The notes: generated from the sequence alone by a model not told the origin. 19,958 bases of DNA from Thermoplasmatota archaeon (GCA_023379355.1 JAMCUD010000034.1:1-19958); one strand, 5' to 3'. Numbered from the stretch's first letter, positions 7,882-16,039 are shown. Made by a program: numbers and translations.

Positions 7882-9486
7882 ATGGCACCAGTGTCACTGA
7901 AAATAACAGGCAGAATTCTGAGAACTCCTGTTTTTATGATTCTTATATTGTTATGGATAATATTAGTGATCTCTCTTGCTTCCTCCCCTCAGCCCCTCTC
8001 TTTATTCCCAAACCTGATAAGCGGAAATGGCAATGTCCCTCAATATCAGACATCAACAATTACTGTATTGAACGGTACAAATGCAACAGTTTACAGCCAG
8101 ACTTTTAACGATTATGGTAAAGCAGAAACTGGCTGGAACGTGACATATTCAATTTCTGTTTTTTCAGGTCAAATGGAAGTCATATCAAGTTTACAATATG
8201 CTGGAATTACAAATGGAACAGGCATTGTGATTTATAACGTTACCGGCCTCCAGAGAGATCATTTATATGAAGTTACTGAAACTGTGAGTTATCACGGGGA
8301 TGAATGGGCTAACCACACAACCCCGATCAGCACATTTACAACGCACGGCGTATTTTCTGTCGGTTTTGTTTCAAGACCGGTATCCATAACGCCTGTTCTT
8401 TCAGAAACCTCAGCTTCATACTTTGCAATTCATATATGGAAAATTCCACAAAACAGGGAGGAAAATTATACTGTTAAATATGGTAAAACTTCTGGAGATA
8501 ACTACATCCAGGCTATAAACTGGGCACAAAAAGGAAATTTCCCGGACAGGCTGACAAACTTCACCATGACGATCCAGGCAAACATCCAAACTAATTTTAA
8601 ATACGCTGGAGAACCCTACTATTACAGCATAGGTGTCATATCACAAAACGGAAGTCTGGCTGGAGCTTCAATTTTCGGGTCGAGGGTAAGCACCCAAGCA
8701 AAAATGGAGGATAGCGCTTTTCTGACATTCGCCAGTCTTTCAATATTCCTGATTATATTTTCTTTTTATGTATGCGAATACTTTTCAAATCCATCCAAAA
8801 GGGTTAGAAAGAGAGGAAAAGTATGGAGATTTTTCTTTGGTGGAACAGATCTCCATTATCACCAGGAGATTTCAGGCAGATATGGGGAAACTCTACTTAC
8901 ATCCGTTTTGATCTCATCTCCCTTTGTATTGATCACTGCATTGACGACTTATATATTCACAACAAGGATTTATGGAATTTCTCCAGCTATTGGAGTTTTG
9001 ATTTCCTATTCTGTTGCTTCATTTATGACAGTCCTTTTCGTTTCATCTTTAACTGTAATTGCAATGCGGTCGAGGTTCAGAAAATTCTTTGTTCAGATTT
9101 CGACAAAAAATGACCCATTTGATCCACAGGTCAAAATCAATAAAAATTTTTTCTATGCTTATTTTCCGTCATATTTACTGACATATTTTTACATGTCATT
9201 ACTGACCAACTTCGGATGGTTGTCGCTCTTTACAAGTTCATCCGAAATTATTGATAAAGTCACCGTTATTCTATACTCGATAAATCCATTGACATATTTA
9301 TGGCTGCTGGGAGTCTATCTAAGCAAAGACATTGCCGTAACAGGCACATCAACATTTAATCCACTGGCCTCGGGACTCAGTCCTTTTTCCATATTTTTAA
9401 TAGGTTCAGCATGGATCATTCTGATCCTTGTAATTCCTGGAGTGATTTTCATAAAAAGGGAGAGGAAAGCTGCCAGCAATGCCTAA
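7882..9486 (+). CDS. Polytopic membrane protein with large extracellular N-terminal domain, function unknown
   Basis: I do not recognise a family. The 534 residues contain a first membrane segment at about 16-34, then an ectodomain of about 240 residues (35-277). The ectodomain is rich in Ser, Thr, Tyr and Asn, with several N-glycosylation sequons (NGT, NAT, NVT, NHT, NYT, NFT, NGS) and beta-sandwich-like alternation. About six further segments follow (roughly 279-300, 338-360, 368-394, 424-442, 455-480, 500-524). A basic loop (306-316, KRVRKRGKVWR) after the second segment suggests a cytoplasmic face. No transporter or enzyme motif is visible. The ATG start fits the TATA box 24 bases upstream. 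The gene lies in the stretch bracketed by transposase remnants and looks more AT-rich than its neighbours, which hints at acquisition. It converges on the gene ending at 9650; TTTATTTTT just after the stop may end transcription. Confidence 0.8.
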   Translation: MAPVSLKITGRILRTPVFMILILLWIILVISLASSPQPLSLFPNLISGNGNVPQYQTSTITVLNGTNATVYSQTFNDYGKAETGWNVTYSISVFSGQMEVISSLQYAGITNGTGIVIYNVTGLQRDHLYEVTETVSYHGDEWANHTTPISTFTTHGVFSVGFVSRPVSITPVLSETSASYFAIHIWKIPQNREENYTVKYGKTSGDNYIQAINWAQKGNFPDRLTNFTMTIQANIQTNFKYAGEPYYYSIGVISQNGSLAGASIFGSRVSTQAKMEDSAFLTFASLSIFLIIFSFYVCEYFSNPSKRVRKRGKVWRFFFGGTDLHYHQEISGRYGETLLTSVLISSPFVLITALTTYIFTTRIYGISPAIGVLISYSVASFMTVLFVSSLTVIAMRSRFRKFFVQISTKNDPFDPQVKINKNFFYAYFPSYLLTYFYMSLLTNFGWLSLFTSSSEIIDKVTVILYSINPLTYLWLLGVYLSKDIAVTGTSTFNPLASGLSPFSIFLIGSAWIILILVIPGVIFIKRERKAASNA

Positions 9487-9649
9487 CAACTTCTGATTGA
9501 AACGATATCCTTTATTTTTCAAGCCATTGTGTTCCAAATTTTACTCTTTATAGTATATAAAATACCATAAAATCAAGTTCTAATCCATCTGGAATTACGC
9601 CAATGTGAAATAAGCCACTGTCCGTGCTTTCGAATGGTTATACATAAGG

Positions 9650-10420
9650 CTAAAGACCTCCTGTTACGTTGTCAACAGCCTTTATGTCCACAGAGTTGTA
9701 AACAGGGCTTGAATAACCTGTTAGAGTTACATTTGTAATGAAACAGAATGGACTTGGAGCAATTGAAAATCTGGTGGGGGTGACCCATAGAGGATCAATA
9801 AATTTCAAATAAAAGTGATATCGTCCACTGAAGTTCTGTGACTCTGGTTTCTCATAAATAAACGTTGCATGTCCATTATAGCTGAAATTACCCCCGTTAC
9901 AATAATCCTCACAGTAGGGGGCGTTACTAACAGGATTAGTTATAGTTAAAGAAGTGTTTCCCTTGTTGTTTACATCGTTGGAAGAATATAGATTAAATCC
10001 GATTTCCTTTCCGTGGAGACCGGGTGAGTAAAAATTCTCTCCCCTGAAAGAAATGATCATTCCTTGTGGCAATATGTTCATTGAAAAATTTCCCGTGAAA
10101 GTTATGTAGTAATACACTTCGTAGACACACGGCCCATAATTTTCAAACATACGCAGTTTAGTTGAGAGTGTTGACTGGTTGATTCCTCCCTCGTCAACGT
10201 ATGTGGTGCTGTTAAAGTATCGGCAATTTGGATTGAAATAATTACCAGTATTACTGGATATCTTGAAATCCACGGAGTATGTGTAATCTGTAGAACTATT
10301 CAAAGAATCCACCTTAATGTAATGCTGATCAAAGAATTCGAAGAAACAAATAGGCACTATGATTACCGCTGCGATTATAACAGCCGCAATTGGTATAATG
10401 ATCTTGTTTCTTTTTTTCAC
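9650..10420 (-). CDS. Membrane-anchored extracellular protein with many sequons, function unknown
   Basis: I do not recognise a family. The 256 residues start MKKRNK followed by a hydrophobic segment (about 7-28), which acts as a signal anchor. The rest is a predicted extracellular beta-rich domain with about ten N-glycosylation sequons (NSS, NST, NQS, NFS, NTS, NVT). Several cysteines lie outside the anchor (NCRYF, GPCVYE, CEDYC, FCFIT) and could form disulfides. The start is GTG at 10420: a TATA-like element on the minus strand is centred about 23 bases upstream, giving a leaderless mRNA. The start codon and promoter lie in a segment that has been tandemly duplicated (10416-10730). Like its convergent neighbour it sits between two transposase remnants, and the two may have arrived together (inference). 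Confidence 0.75.
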   Translation of the reverse strand: MKKRNKIIIPIAAVIIAAVIIVPICFFEFFDQHYIKVDSLNSSTDYTYSVDFKISSNTGNYFNPNCRYFNSTTYVDEGGINQSTLSTKLRMFENYGPCVYEVYYYITFTGNFSMNILPQGMIISFRGENFYSPGLHGKEIGFNLYSSNDVNNKGNTSLTITNPVSNAPYCEDYCNGGNFSYNGHATFIYEKPESQNFSGRYHFYLKFIDPLWVTPTRFSIAPSPFCFITNVTLTGYSSPVYNSVDIKAVDNVTGGL

Positions 10421-10572
10421 GAAAATATCAATCAGTTAAAATATAATAATTTTTTCTAAAACACCCACGGGAGTCACAGAATCCTCATTCCATTTTTTAG
10501 CATTGTTCGTTCTTGAACCTGAAGAGTTTGTATTTCTACCATGATTTAGTTAATTCCATATGAAAAGCTTTA
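10416..10572. repeat. Tandem direct repeat, copy 1 (157 bp)
   Basis: This copy starts with TTCACGAAAATATCAATC and ends with GAAAAGCTTTATT. It is followed at once by a copy that differs at only two places: A to G near 10616, and a T-run of seven instead of six. It covers the GTG start and the promoter of the gene at 9650-10420. TTCA occurs at both outer edges of the duplicated block, a possible microhomology at the breakpoint. Confidence 0.95.
10438..10447 (-). promoter_or_regulatory. TATA-like element for the anchored extracellular protein gene
   Basis: On the minus strand TTATTATATTTT is centred about 23 bases before GTG at 10420. The tandem duplication carries an identical second element at about 10595-10604, which would start a transcript near 10577 at another GTG that opens only a 13-codon frame. 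Confidence 0.5.
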
Positions 10573-10730
10573 TTCACGAAAATATCAATCAGTTAAAATA
10601 TAATAATTTTTTCTAAGACACCCACGGGAGTCACAGAATCCTCATTCCATTTTTTTAGCATTGTTCGTTCTTGAACCTGAAGAGTTTGTATTTCTACCAT
10701 GATTTAGTTAATTCCATATGAAAAGCTTTA
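10573..10730. repeat. Tandem direct repeat, copy 2 (158 bp)
   Basis: This is the second copy of the block at 10416-10572, with one substitution and one extra T. Its right end, GCTTTATTCA, is also the first part of the region shared with the left transposase remnant, so the duplication ends exactly where the right transposase remnant begins. Confidence 0.95.
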
Positions 10731-10755
10731 TTCATGGGATCAACAAGTATAATCA

Positions 10756-11059
10756 ATGAACAACGTAGTGAATTACAGTCTGCAGGAAGCATATTCGTCA
10801 ATTAGGAGCATAGATAAACTTGCAAAGAACTATCCCAGGATAGACCAGGAATCGTTGAGACCCATAGTAAAGAAACTTTTCAGGAATGATACTGGAAAAC
10901 GTGAAAGACCACACATTGATGAAACTGCAACGATCAAGACACTGTTCCGTCAGATCATGTACAATCTATTGGATGAATCCATGGAGAGGGAACCATGACA
11001 GAATATTATTCCGTAACTTTCTCCACTATCCTGAGATCATGCATGACTCCGGATATTAA
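10756..11059 (+). pseudogene. Truncated, frameshifted IS5-type transposase N-terminus (right copy)
   Basis: The first frame reads 80 codons from ATG at 10756 to TGA at 10998. It includes IDQESLRPIVKKLF, ND, RPHIDETATIKTLF and MYNLLDESMERE, the N-terminal pattern of IS5-type transposases. The family normally continues with a ...NDR(I/L).FR.FL.(Y/F)P..(I/M)PDS block. That block, DRILFRNFLHYPEIMHDSG, is present but in the next frame (from 10994), ending at TAA 11057-11059. One frameshift at about 10990-10995 therefore separates the two pieces. The DDE catalytic part and the 3' end of the element are missing. A leaderless start is plausible from the TATA-like GCTTTATT near 10725-10732. It diverges from the left copy at 7400-7692. 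Confidence 0.75.
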
Positions 11060-11145
11060 CACATTCTGAAACCAGGAATTTGAGTATATGAAGAAACAGT
11101 TCGAAATTGAGTTTTAATTTATAGGGCTTTGGACGATAAGCAGTA

Positions 11146-11218
11146 AGCCACTGGAGGGTTTCGATCCCCCGACCTGCTGATTACAAATCAGCTGCTCTAC
11201 CAGCTGAGCTACAGTGGC
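11146..11218 (-). tRNA. tRNA-Thr (anticodon TGT)
   Basis: The minus strand folds into a complete 73-base cloverleaf. The acceptor stem is GCCACTG/CAGTGGC, the D stem GCTC/GAGC with GG in the loop, and the anticodon stem GCTGA/TCAGC with loop TTTGTAA (anticodon TGT). The variable loop has five bases, the T stem is GGGGG/CCCTC with one G-T pair, and the discriminator is T. No intron and no encoded CCA. The T loop is ATCGAAA, with A rather than T at position 54. The 3' end faces the island and the right transposase remnant 87 bases away. TATA-like sequences lie upstream near 11231-11238 and 11270-11276; which one is used is unclear. Confidence 0.95.
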
Positions 11219-11392
11219 AAATAGCTTGCTATATAAATTGTGCTTCTGGCTCACCAACATAAAAGATAGAAATATAACTCTTTTGCAAATATTTAGTAGC
11301 ACAGTGAAAAGTATTTCCAAATGCCAGCAATTTTCTGAAACGAGAAAAACTGGAAAAACTTATTACTTCAGGGTTTATCTGTAACTGATAAG

Positions 11393-12784
11393 ATGGATTT
11401 TGCTGGGGAACTTAAAAAGATTTCCGGAAAGAACGTTTACACCTCAAAAGAGGACATGATACCATATCTCAATGACGCATCATATTTTGAAGGTTTATTA
11501 CCGTCAGCAGTTGTGGTTCCCGGGGATACCGAAGAGGTATCGAATATTATGAAACTCTGCTATGAGAACAATATTTCTGTAACTGTAAGGGGAGGTGGGA
11601 GTTCCCTGACGGGTTCTTCCATACTTTCCCAGGAGGGGATAGTTATGAGTCTTGCCAGATTTGACAGAATAGAGGAGATAAGCCCGGGAGACAATCTTGC
11701 CGTGGTTCAGCCGGGAGTGAGGCTGGATGCTCTGAATGAAGTTCTTGCCAGATCGGGATATTTCTACCCTCCAGATCCGGCAAGCTCCATGGCAGCAACA
11801 ATTGGCGGCAGCATCTCCACAAATGCAGGCGGCCTAAGGGCTTCTCTATATGGAACAACGAAGAACTGGATTCTTGGACTTGAGGTTGTTCTGGCAGATG
11901 GAACTATTGTTAAACTGGGTGGAAGAACACTCAAAAGAAGTTCAGGTTATGATCTCACAGCTCTTATGGTAGGAAGTGAAGGTACATTGGGGATCATAAC
12001 GAGAGCCTACCTCAAAATATGGCCTCTGCCAGAAGAGAAGGGGAGGGTGTCGGCATACTTCTCAGAAATAGAAAAGGTAGGTTTGTCAATTTCAGAGATT
12101 AAAAAAATAGGAATCATGCCCATGATCGCTGAATTCCTGGATCGTATAACGATGGATTCACTGGAAAGCACAACGTCACTTAAATTTCCAAAAGAGGCAA
12201 GGTATCTGATCATTATTGATGTGACATCAACAGCTGAATCAATTGATACAATGCTGGAAAATGTCTACAGGAAGATCAGCGAACTAAACCCTATCAGTAT
12301 TTCAAAAACACGTGACCCTAAAGTTATGGATGAAATGTATGCTGCAAGGAAGGGTGCTTATTCATCTCTCCTTAAGCAGAGAGAGACAGCCACACAGAAA
12401 GTCGTCATAGGGGATGTGGTGGTCCCGGCATCAAAACTTCCAGAGGCACTGAAGTCAATAGAGAAAAAAGGTTATGATCATGGCCTTAAAGTTGCACTGT
12501 TCGGACATATAGGTGACGGGAACATACACTGTAACATATATGCTGATGTGGCAAAACAGGAGGTCATGAATGAGGTGGATGCGTTTCAGACGGAGATAGG
12601 GGAAATAGCAGTCAACCTTGGAGGTTCCGTTTCGGCGGAGCATGGGATAGGCATTGAGAAGAAGGAACTGATCTCCAGGGAATTCAGGATGAGAAATTCT
12701 GAATATACTCTCGAGTTGATGAAGCAAATAAAGAAAATTATGGATCCAAAAGGTATACTGAATCGGGGGAAGATATTTGAGTGA
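11393..12784 (+). CDS. FAD-linked 2-hydroxyacid dehydrogenase subunit, GlcD-like
   Basis: The protein has 463 residues, normal for the family. The PCMH-type FAD-binding domain is shown by VRGGGSSLTGSS (65-76), PPDPASSMAATIGG (126-139), STNAGGLRASLYGT (142-155) and VGSEGTLGIIT (193-203). The FAD-oxidase C-terminal domain is shown by FGHIGDGNIHCN (370-381) and SAEHGIG (414-420). It should oxidise a 2-hydroxy acid such as D-lactate or glycolate in the cytoplasm, passing electrons through FAD to the Fe-S partner encoded next. The substrate cannot be read from sequence. The start is ATG; a weak TATA-like CTTATTAC lies about 30 bases upstream. Its stop overlaps the next start by eight bases (TTGAGTGA), so the two are an operon and probably translated together. 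Confidence 0.88.
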   Translation: MDFAGELKKISGKNVYTSKEDMIPYLNDASYFEGLLPSAVVVPGDTEEVSNIMKLCYENNISVTVRGGGSSLTGSSILSQEGIVMSLARFDRIEEISPGDNLAVVQPGVRLDALNEVLARSGYFYPPDPASSMAATIGGSISTNAGGLRASLYGTTKNWILGLEVVLADGTIVKLGGRTLKRSSGYDLTALMVGSEGTLGIITRAYLKIWPLPEEKGRVSAYFSEIEKVGLSISEIKKIGIMPMIAEFLDRITMDSLESTTSLKFPKEARYLIIIDVTSTAESIDTMLENVYRKISELNPISISKTRDPKVMDEMYAARKGAYSSLLKQRETATQKVVIGDVVVPASKLPEALKSIEKKGYDHGLKVALFGHIGDGNIHCNIYADVAKQEVMNEVDAFQTEIGEIAVNLGGSVSAEHGIGIEKKELISREFRMRNSEYTLELMKQIKKIMDPKGILNRGKIFE

Positions 12785-14018
12785 AGATCTTGTTGGAGAC
12801 CTGCAGAAAGAGGTAGAAAATTGCATTAACTGCGGTTTCTGCGAATCGGTCTGCCCAACATATGCCGCATCCGGATACACCATGTCAAAGGGTGCAAGAG
12901 GTAGGGTGGACCTGGGTAAGTCACTTCTCATGGACCTGATTGAAAACGGCAAAACCACAATGGATCTTTCCGATTCATTCTATTCATGCCTCGACTGTTT
13001 TGCATGTGTTCAGGTATGCCCTGCAGGGGTCAATGCGGGAAAAGTAAGCCACATCTCCAGAGAGATAATAGTTTCACAGAAATATACTGAAATGGACAAC
13101 AGGAAAGACACTGCAAACATGATTGTCATCACTACCAGGAGATATCATGATCCACTTGGGCTGAACAGGAAGCTCTCCGGATGGGCTTCCGGACTGAAAT
13201 TTTCGGAAAACAGCTCTTCCCTTCTTTACACGGGAAATATGTATCAGATCATGCCTTACAGCAAGAAACTGTCAGAAATGAGCATGCGCATGGGACCAAG
13301 GGCTACCGCCATACTTGGAAAGGTAATTTCCAAAAACCCTTCTCTCATAAAGGCGACGGGAATATTTTACAGCAGGGAAATGGCCCTGAAGATGAATTCC
13401 TATCTAAGGTATATCGCTGATCTTCTGCAGGAAGCCGGGATAGAATTCAGGTATATGGGAGATCATGAGCCATACCCGGGAACATTCCTGTATGATCTCG
13501 GATACAGGGAGGAATTCAGTGAATACGCAAACGAAGTAACTGAGATGTTCAGGACAATGGGAATCAGGGAGATTATCACTGTTGATCCCCATACTTATGA
13601 TCTTTTGAAGAATCAGTACCCTGTCTATGTGAAAAATTTTGACTTCAGGGTAACACACTACCTGGACTACATGAAAAAATTGAAGTTCAGTAAAGTCCAG
13701 GAACAGGTTACAATGCATGAGGCATGCCATTTCTCCCTGCGTGAAGACCCATACAACGTTCCGGTTGAACTTGTAAGATCATTTTCAAACCTTGTACTCC
13801 CAACCAGGAGCGGTAAACGCACTATGTGCTGTGGTGGGCCAAATGAGCTGATCTATCCGGGCCTATCCGAAAAGATCAGCAGAGAAAGGATCAGAAACCT
13901 CAAGGAGACTGGTTCAGAGAGAATAATCACGGCATGTCCCATCTGCTATGCAAACCTGAGTTCTGAAAAAAGTGTGGTGGATATTTCCCAGTTTCTTCAC
14001 GAAAATGCTGTGAAGTAG
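12777..14018 (+). CDS. Fe-S oxidoreductase partner, GlcF/HdrD-like
   Basis: The protein has 413 residues. Two 4Fe-4S motifs lie at the N-terminus: CINCGFCESVCP (C16, C19, C22, C26) and CLDCFACVQVCP (C71, C74, C77, C81). The C-terminal CCG domain is intact: HEACH (C317), MCCGGP (C351, C352) and ACPIC (C387, C390). The preceding CCG-like repeat has lost its cysteines: PYPGTFLYDLGY (232-243) and TVDPHTYDLLK (268-278) keep the surrounding pattern only. It should carry electrons from the FAD subunit towards quinone or another acceptor. The start is TTG inside the end of the upstream gene, with a G-rich GGGGGAAG before it; no better in-frame start lies nearby before the first Cys cluster. It converges with the following gene, leaving 14 bases. 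Confidence 0.87.
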   Translation: MSEDLVGDLQKEVENCINCGFCESVCPTYAASGYTMSKGARGRVDLGKSLLMDLIENGKTTMDLSDSFYSCLDCFACVQVCPAGVNAGKVSHISREIIVSQKYTEMDNRKDTANMIVITTRRYHDPLGLNRKLSGWASGLKFSENSSSLLYTGNMYQIMPYSKKLSEMSMRMGPRATAILGKVISKNPSLIKATGIFYSREMALKMNSYLRYIADLLQEAGIEFRYMGDHEPYPGTFLYDLGYREEFSEYANEVTEMFRTMGIREIITVDPHTYDLLKNQYPVYVKNFDFRVTHYLDYMKKLKFSKVQEQVTMHEACHFSLREDPYNVPVELVRSFSNLVLPTRSGKRTMCCGGPNELIYPGLSEKISRERIRNLKETGSERIITACPICYANLSSEKSVVDISQFLHENAVK

Positions 14019-14032
14019 GTTCAGAAAAAATC

Positions 14033-16039
14033 CTATCTTCCTGGATATTCAGGTTTCCTTTTCTGGAGGAATGCAGAGATTCCCTCTTTGAGGTCTTCTG
14101 TGCCATAAAGCAGTCCCATGGCTATGGATTCCATCTCCAGTCCTGCATCCATGGGGACCTCAGATCCCTTGTTTATCAGTCTCTTAGCAAGGGCTGCTGC
14201 CGTTGGTGCTGCTTTCTGTGCAAGTTCCTCGGCAAATTTAAGAGTCTCCTCGTCCACATGTTCTTTGGGGAACAGGCGGTTGACAATACCCATGTCGAAC
14301 GCCTCCTTCCCGCTGAACCTGGTTCCTGTCAGTATGAGGTATGAAGCCCGTGATGTTCCAAGAAGCCTGGGTAGCCTCTGCGTTCCTCCCCATCCCGGAA
14401 CGAGACCAAGGGTTACTTCCGGGAATCCTATCTGGACGTCCTCCGTGCCAACCCGCAGGTCGCATGCAAGGGAGAGTTCAAACCCACCACCAAGCGTGTA
14501 TCCTTTCATCTCTGCAATGGTTATTTTTGGTATTTCTGAAAGAAGCCTGAACGTCCTCTCTCCCTTCCTGGAATGCTCCATAAAGTCCATTGAACCAGGG
14601 AAGAACTGTGAAAGCTGTGCTCCGGCTGAAAAAACCGGTCCCTTTCCGGTCACAATGATTACATTTACTTCACGGTCATTCCAGAGAGCCAGTATATTCT
14701 TCTCAAGGTCCGAAAGTACCTCGGAACTAAGCAGGTTGTTTTTTGTATTGTTTATGGAAAGCCTGGCAACCTTTCCGGGAAGTTTTTCCATTATTACTGT
14801 GGATTCACCGGATGCGGGTGTTGAGGCTGATGGAACCTCATGTTCTGCTGCAGTTTTCCCGTTATCATCGAATGATTTTATGGAAATGATATCTTTAAGC
14901 TTTCCTTTTTTTATGCTCTCAGCTGGTTCGAAAATGGAGGTTCCATAGTTAGCGGCCAGTGTTTCAAGCTTCTTTTTCACCTCTGCATTTGTCAGTCCTT
15001 CCGCCACGGAGATAGGGCCGAAAGGACGGTTCATTCCGAGCTTCACGCCGATCTCAATATCACCTGGAAGAGCAACTTTTTCCTCTATCAACTTCACGGC
15101 CTCATTGAGTTCCACGGCGAGGACATCCATAAGTTCAAGCTTTTCTGTTGGCTGAACCTTTGGAATCTCAGCATGCCCTTCTTTCCAATTGTAAAATCCC
15201 TTGCCTGTCTTCAGCCCAAGGTTCCTGCTCTCATACATGGTCCTGAATGCCCTGCACTTTCCATATTCAGGGCTCAGTTCCTGGGCATAGTAGTCAAGAG
15301 AATGGACAACCGTGTCAATTCCAACATAATCCATGAGTTCATATGGCCCCATGGGAAGCCCCTGTCCTCTTGCGAAGGTATCAACCTCTTCAGGTTTTGC
15401 GACTTTCCGGTCAAGCACAAGGCAGAAGAACAGACTCTCAGGCGCATTTATGCGATTCACAACGAATCCTGGCGAATCTTTCAGAACCCTAATTGGGGTC
15501 TTACCTATCTTCCTGGAAAGTTCGAAAGTTTCATCAAAAACTTTCTGGGACGTCTTTTCCCCCTTTATGACCTCAACCAGTTTCAGGACAACAGGTGGAT
15601 TGAAGAAATGCATACCCACCACATTCTCAGGATGCTTCATGTTTTCAGCCAGTGACGAAATTTTTATGTTCGATGTGTTTGATGCAACTATGGCATCAGG
15701 TTTTGCAAATTTATCTATGTTGGAGAAAACCTCCTTCTTCAGTTCCAGGAGTTCGGGAACTGCTTCAATGATGAAATCTGCATCTTTAACTGCCGGTTCC
15801 ATTTGGGAAAAGTAGCTTATTCTGGCCTTTGTGGCATTCCCTTTTTCCTGATCTACCCTGCCGGATTTTACAAGTTTTTCAATGCTGTTCCCAATTGCGG
15901 ATTTAGCTTTCTCCAGTGCTTCTGGAAATGCATCCTCTATTCTTACCTCAAAACCGGAAAGTGCAAATACCTCAGCAATTCCATGCCCCATTAGGCCGGA
16001 TCCGATGACTGCTATTTTCTTAATTTCCAAAGAGATCAC
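14033..16039 (-). CDS. Bifunctional 3-hydroxyacyl-CoA dehydrogenase / enoyl-CoA hydratase
   Basis: The protein has 668 residues in the archaeal order, dehydrogenase first and crotonase second. The NAD-binding Rossmann motif is VIGSGLMGHG (11-20), the dehydrogenase active-site region NVVGMHFFNPP (139-149, His144) and DSPGFVVNRI (188-197). A linker near 390-415 leads to the crotonase domain: SAGAQLSQF (471-479) for the oxyanion/CoA region, GGGFE (517-521) and IGFPE (537-541). E521 and E541 match the two catalytic glutamates of crotonase, so hydratase activity is likely kept. It would turn enoyl-CoA to 3-hydroxyacyl-CoA and on to 3-oxoacyl-CoA (or the reverse) in the cytoplasm. The start is GTG, overlapping the upstream stop as GTGA. 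Fatty-acid oxidation is the simplest role; crotonyl-CoA chemistry in a carbon-fixation route is an alternative. Confidence 0.92.
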   Translation of the reverse strand: MISLEIKKIAVIGSGLMGHGIAEVFALSGFEVRIEDAFPEALEKAKSAIGNSIEKLVKSGRVDQEKGNATKARISYFSQMEPAVKDADFIIEAVPELLELKKEVFSNIDKFAKPDAIVASNTSNIKISSLAENMKHPENVVGMHFFNPPVVLKLVEVIKGEKTSQKVFDETFELSRKIGKTPIRVLKDSPGFVVNRINAPESLFFCLVLDRKVAKPEEVDTFARGQGLPMGPYELMDYVGIDTVVHSLDYYAQELSPEYGKCRAFRTMYESRNLGLKTGKGFYNWKEGHAEIPKVQPTEKLELMDVLAVELNEAVKLIEEKVALPGDIEIGVKLGMNRPFGPISVAEGLTNAEVKKKLETLAANYGTSIFEPAESIKKGKLKDIISIKSFDDNGKTAAEHEVPSASTPASGESTVIMEKLPGKVARLSINNTKNNLLSSEVLSDLEKNILALWNDREVNVIIVTGKGPVFSAGAQLSQFFPGSMDFMEHSRKGERTFRLLSEIPKITIAEMKGYTLGGGFELSLACDLRVGTEDVQIGFPEVTLGLVPGWGGTQRLPRLLGTSRASYLILTGTRFSGKEAFDMGIVNRLFPKEHVDEETLKFAEELAQKAAPTAAALAKRLINKGSEVPMDAGLEMESIAMGLLYGTEDLKEGISAFLQKRKPEYPGR

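Noticed and set aside
10416..10730. CRISPR or regularly spaced repeat array
   Set aside because: There are only two copies, directly adjacent, 157-158 bp long, with no spacers; this is a simple tandem duplication.
11114..11320. 68-codon minus-strand frame over the tRNA
   Set aside because: It covers the tRNA-Thr gene; its apparent motif is just the translated tRNA.
12455..12958. 167-codon minus-strand frame across the GlcD/GlcF junction
   Set aside because: It is antisense to two clearly conserved genes, and its translation has no recognisable motif.
14118..14948. 276-codon plus-strand frame opposite the dehydrogenase/hydratase gene
   Set aside because: It is antisense to an unmistakable enzyme, rich in Ser and Pro as antisense frames are, and has no family motif or promoter.
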